From a virus, in the IMG/VR virus record IMGVR_UViG_3300044712_000403, positions 1 to 43,710 of that record: a stretch of DNA of 43,710 nt; one strand, 5' to 3'. Each line of letters begins with the position of its first letter. Position 1 is the stretch's first letter. Positions 40,489 to 43,710 of this stretch are shown piece after piece. Under the pieces are notes generated by a model. The model worked only from the letters and a program-made list of their open reading frames with translations, ran no database searches and was not told the origin of the DNA. The position numbers and the translations under genes are program-made.

Positions 40489-43176
40489 TTAACCTAAATT
40501 AGCCTTATTTATGATAACGTCGTATACAATGACTTTGATTGTAGCAGTAGGTCTCAAGTTGATTGTAAACCTTGCTATACCTAAATTGACATCTTCCTCT
40601 GTTGTTGAGTCTACTATGCTAAACTCTGTCAAGCCTCTCTTCTGTGCCACAACATCAAAGATAGGCTGGATAGAAAGTATAATAGCCTTTCTTTCTGCGG
40701 CATCATTGGGGTCAAACAGAAGTGATTGAGAGGCGGTATAAACTGCGTTTTCAGCCTTATCAAGCATCCTTCTAACATTGAAGTCAGAAAGCATTGACTG
40801 AATCTTTTGAGAAGTTTTATTTCCCCAAACAGTTACTATACCAGAAATTGTAGCAAGTGGGTTGACTTGTGCGGCGAACAGCAAATCTCTTTCTGGAAGA
40901 GTAGGATTGTATTCAAGTTCAACTACATTAGGTAGAATACCTCTCTTTAATCCAGCCGCTGCAGCAAATGGAAGAATTGATTGTTCTGTGTAAGCTATTG
41001 CTCTTATAGCAAAGACGCTAGGAGGCAACCAAATATATTGCCTATTAACAGAATCATAAATCTTTGCGTAGTTCCAGAAAATAGCCATATGTGAGTTGTT
41101 GATATTTTCAAGGACACCGTTTCTGTATTCAAAGGCAAGAATCGGAGTTAAGCCAGAAGGGAGGTCTAGAATACCAGAAATGAAAGGTCTTGTGGTGCAG
41201 ACTGTATACATAGCATCAGCAAGAACAGGGTGAGAACTCCAACCAGGAATTACCATAAGGTCATAAAGTAGAGTACTTTCTGTGCTTGAGATTAAGTTTG
41301 CTGTAACTAACAAGTCTGCTAGGTCAGAATCGAAATCACTTAAAGAAGTAGCAACAAACTGGTCTATGTTTGCGATGAAATCATTAGGGGAAATGTCAAA
41401 ATAACCATCGTAACCATGTGCTGGGTCTGCTGAATAATACTTCACATAAGTAGTGCTGTAAGTTTCATCATAAGCAACAAAACCAGTTAAGGCTGGTGCG
41501 GTAGAGGTTAGTTCCAACTTGATTCTTACAGATGTTTCATTGACAACATTTACAAGGTCGTCAATAGTAAGTTCAACGAAACTCTCTAACAAGCCATCCT
41601 CACCATAAAGCTGGAAGTTGTATTCCGTATTGCTTTCACTATAAGTAGTTAGAATTACATATTCATTTCCGAAAACGCCTCTACCTTTTGCTGTTGCTTT
41701 GTAGTAAGTAAAACCACTAGCATAATCGGTGTAGTAGTACTTTGTTTCCCCTAACAGATAATATGCTTGGATTGTGGCGGTAGTAGGAATTGTTACAGTT
41801 CCGGTTCCATTGAAATATAGGAATTTATCAGTTGTTCCAAGGAATGTAGAGGTTAGATAAATACCTCTTACTGCCGTATTAACAGTACCTTCAATATAAC
41901 TGCCAACATTGGGTGCTTCTACTGCTAGAGAAATAGGCTCCATAATATAAAGTGTAGTTCCTACTTCTATTACAGGTGAAGTTCCAGCTATTAATGTATA
42001 AACAACAACATCAGCAGAAGTAGTGTAAACATACTCAAACTTATACTCACCAGTTATTGTTCTTCCATCATAAGCGTTATAATAAATGTCGTGTTCGCTT
42101 CCAGTTACTTGATGTGAAGAATAAAGGTCTACACCATTTACGGCTATTGTGATAGGACATTGACCTAGGTATGCACCTTCTATGGTGTTAATATCATCAG
42201 TCCAAATTCTATTTGTAGTAGTATCAACCTTCTTGAATCCGCCAGCATCAATATCTCTATAAATTACATAACTAGAAAATCCAGTGGGAAGTTCTGGTAG
42301 CGTGAGTTCAACAATTTTGTTTGCTGTGATAGCTGCTGAAGCGGCGACAGACACAGGACTTTCAACACCAAGAGATGTTGAGAATGCATACCTATAAGTA
42401 TAATCACCTGTGGCTAATTGTGTTGCTCCAGTTTCCGCAACTGTTGTGATGGTTGGTGCTGTCGTTTCTCCGTATAATGCACTACCATTAGTATAGGTAG
42501 TTACATAATAAGAAACGGCATTGAAGGACTCACCAGTATTAGTAAATGTCATCGTTGCAGTAGCATTTGCAGCATCAGGATTGGGGAACTTAACTTCTTT
42601 AGTATAGGCTGGTTCTGCGTGTCCAATATACAAATCGCCAATTACTGTGGCTGGGGAAGTAGGATAAGAACTACCATAGCTATCCCATACTATTGCATAA
42701 ACTTCATCAGTTCCATCGTTGCCAATGTAATCAACAACATACACCTTATACAATTCACTATCGGTGTTTATGTAAACAACAACATCAGCAGAGTCAGAAT
42801 CCAAATAAGGAGTAGTAACTGTACCGCTAGGAATTCTAATGGTAGCACCTGTAATTGCTGATACAGTTTCACTTTCTGTCAAAACAGCAGTAATATCGCT
42901 AGAAATCTTAACGCTCTTGACAGAAGTTACTCTCTTAAACTTCAAATCATTCCCATAAGCCAAATACTCTTTCGCTGCATACATCGCAGGATAGTTGCCT
43001 TCCACATTACCAAAATAATTAATGTGCTGGCTCAAGTTGATTATAGTGTATACAGAATCATCGGGTCCTTGTGGTGCTTCTCCCAATACAAGTATAGGAC
43101 CACTAGTGAAAGAATTTACAAGTATGCTATTATCAACTTCATTGATAACAACCCTTGGAGATAAATAATTTGCCAT
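40489..43176 (-). CDS. Tail sheath protein (T4 gp18-like), enlarged
   Basis: 895 residues against about 660 in T4. The N-terminus (YLSPRVVINEVDNS, GPILVLGEAPQGP, AYGNDLKFKRV) and C-terminus (WLPPSVFAIRAIAYTEQ, FDVVAQKRGLTEFSIV, GIARFTINLRPTATIKVIVYDV) are those of contractile sheath proteins. The middle carries extra beta domains, one fibronectin-III-like (about 235-340, YTYRYAFSTSLGVESP ... YVIYRDIDAGGFKKV). The extra domains probably lie on the outer face of the sheath. AAGGGAGG precedes the ATG. The sheath contracts to drive the tube through the host envelope. Confidence 0.93.
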   Translation of the reverse strand: MANYLSPRVVINEVDNSILVNSFTSGPILVLGEAPQGPDDSVYTIINLSQHINYFGNVEGNYPAMYAAKEYLAYGNDLKFKRVTSVKSVKISSDITAVLTESETVSAITGATIRIPSGTVTTPYLDSDSADVVVYINTDSELYKVYVVDYIGNDGTDEVYAIVWDSYGSSYPTSPATVIGDLYIGHAEPAYTKEVKFPNPDAANATATMTFTNTGESFNAVSYYVTTYTNGSALYGETTAPTITTVAETGATQLATGDYTYRYAFSTSLGVESPVSVAASAAITANKIVELTLPELPTGFSSYVIYRDIDAGGFKKVDTTTNRIWTDDINTIEGAYLGQCPITIAVNGVDLYSSHQVTGSEHDIYYNAYDGRTITGEYKFEYVYTTSADVVVYTLIAGTSPVIEVGTTLYIMEPISLAVEAPNVGSYIEGTVNTAVRGIYLTSTFLGTTDKFLYFNGTGTVTIPTTATIQAYYLLGETKYYYTDYASGFTYYKATAKGRGVFGNEYVILTTYSESNTEYNFQLYGEDGLLESFVELTIDDLVNVVNETSVRIKLELTSTAPALTGFVAYDETYSTTYVKYYSADPAHGYDGYFDISPNDFIANIDQFVATSLSDFDSDLADLLVTANLISSTESTLLYDLMVIPGWSSHPVLADAMYTVCTTRPFISGILDLPSGLTPILAFEYRNGVLENINNSHMAIFWNYAKIYDSVNRQYIWLPPSVFAIRAIAYTEQSILPFAAAAGLKRGILPNVVELEYNPTLPERDLLFAAQVNPLATISGIVTVWGNKTSQKIQSMLSDFNVRRMLDKAENAVYTASQSLLFDPNDAAERKAIILSIQPIFDVVAQKRGLTEFSIVDSTTEEDVNLGIARFTINLRPTATIKVIVYDVIINKANLG

Positions 43177-43188
43177 TGTATCCTCCCT

Positions 43189-43686
43189 TTATTTCTTTCC
43201 GTTCTTTTTACGAAACTTTTTAGTAGCTTTTTCTATTACCCCCAATTTTTCTTCTGGGGTCTTCCCTTCCTCTTTAATCTTATCTATCTTTTTTTCTTCT
43301 TTCACTTCTAGTTCTTCAACTTTAGGCTCTACAATAACTTCCTCTACTTTAGGAACTTCTATTGGAACTTCCTCAAGTTTAGGTTCTTCCACTACCTCTT
43401 CAATTTTAGGTGCTTCAATAATTTCCTCAACTACCTCTTCAACTTTAGGTTCTTCCATTTCCGCAAGAACTTCAGAAGGCTTTTGCAGTTTTTCACTAGC
43501 AACTATTGAGGGTGCGGGTGCTGAAAGAACAGGGGGAGCATCATTCTTACACATAGACACAATCTTATCAAATTCTAATTGATTTATCTTTTTCCAAACA
43601 TTTAAAGAAAAAGCCCCTTTTACTAGGTCTTCTTTTTCTGGAGGTACGCTATAGGCAGTAACAGAACAACGACCTAAAATTTTCAT
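43189..43686 (-). CDS. Acidic repeat protein, start uncertain
   Basis: At least 165 residues. After a short folded N-terminus comes a Pro/Ala linker and repeats of EPKVEEV, EAPKIEEV, EPKLEEV and similar, about ten residues each, ending in a Lys-rich tail (KKFRKKNGKK). The ribosome site before the ATG is weak and the frame stays open to the window edge, so the gene may begin outside. It is the first gene of the sheath-tube unit visible here. Function is unknown; a flexible acidic linker or tail-associated protein is possible. Confidence 0.5.
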   Translation of the reverse strand: MKILGRCSVTAYSVPPEKEDLVKGAFSLNVWKKINQLEFDKIVSMCKNDAPPVLSAPAPSIVASEKLQKPSEVLAEMEEPKVEEVVEEIIEAPKIEEVVEEPKLEEVPIEVPKVEEVIVEPKVEELEVKEEKKIDKIKEEGKTPEEKLGVIEKATKKFRKKNGKK

Positions 43687-43710
43687 AGATTTCTTGCTAT
43701 CGCTAACAAT

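Overview
This window is part of the genome of a large T4-like (myovirus-type) tailed phage. The identification rests on a recognisable head and tail set on the minus strand: tail sheath (gp18 type), tail tube (gp19 type), a RecA/UvsX recombinase, a gp55-like late sigma factor, large terminase (gp17 type), portal (gp20 type), prohead protease (gp21 type), a coiled-coil scaffold (gp22 type) and major capsid protein (gp23 type). The DNA is AT-rich and the genes are tightly packed. Most starts have strong AAGGAG-type ribosome sites. TAA, TAG and TGA all act as stops, so the standard bacterial code applies. The Shine-Dalgarno usage argues against a Bacteroidetes host. The host cannot be named from this sequence. 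I see no tRNA, rRNA, CRISPR array or insertion sequence, and no gene-free stretch above 300 bases.

Layout. Positions 1-6811 (plus strand) hold two large beta-rich virion proteins (the first cut by the window edge), a small Gly/Thr-rich protein, a C39-like cysteine peptidase and a two-helix membrane protein. The rest is minus strand, given here in transcription order from the right edge. 43686-39967: an acidic repeat protein, sheath and tube, closed by a strong terminator. 39855-35282: a DHH-type phosphoesterase, a tail protein and a long tail fibre with a glycine-rich tip. 35228-31638: a 1196-residue multi-domain protein. 31623-28083: small proteins and two HU-like proteins. 28073-20990: recombinase, late sigma factor, a possible small terminase, large terminase and an intein-containing portal. 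20982-7702: an ART-like protein, an acidic 912-residue protein, the protease, several domain-sharing proteins, a 1040-residue multi-domain protein, scaffold and capsid, closed by a second strong terminator. 7622-6808: two tandem paralogues that meet the plus-strand operon tail to tail.

The most interesting signal is that the 1196- and 1040-residue proteins look like polyproteins for the capsid interior. Their small domains (zinc ribbons, ankyrin-like and SH3-like modules, a shared helical domain) are separated by a recurring linker, ESQQ(L/I)xE followed by G or A. Its end matches the (L/I)-x-E cleavage rule of T4-type prohead proteases, and a gp21-type protease is encoded nearby. The 1040-residue protein also starts with a segment resembling the T4 capsid-targeting peptide. 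The linker is nearly identical at DNA level in six places, and several modules also exist as separate genes, which suggests module shuffling.

Other notable points are a 182-residue mini-intein in the portal with Phe instead of the usual penultimate His; a repeated promoter-like motif AGAATATAAA upstream of five genes, paired with the gp55-like sigma factor; and an in-frame UGA between a strong ribosome site and the sigma factor start.
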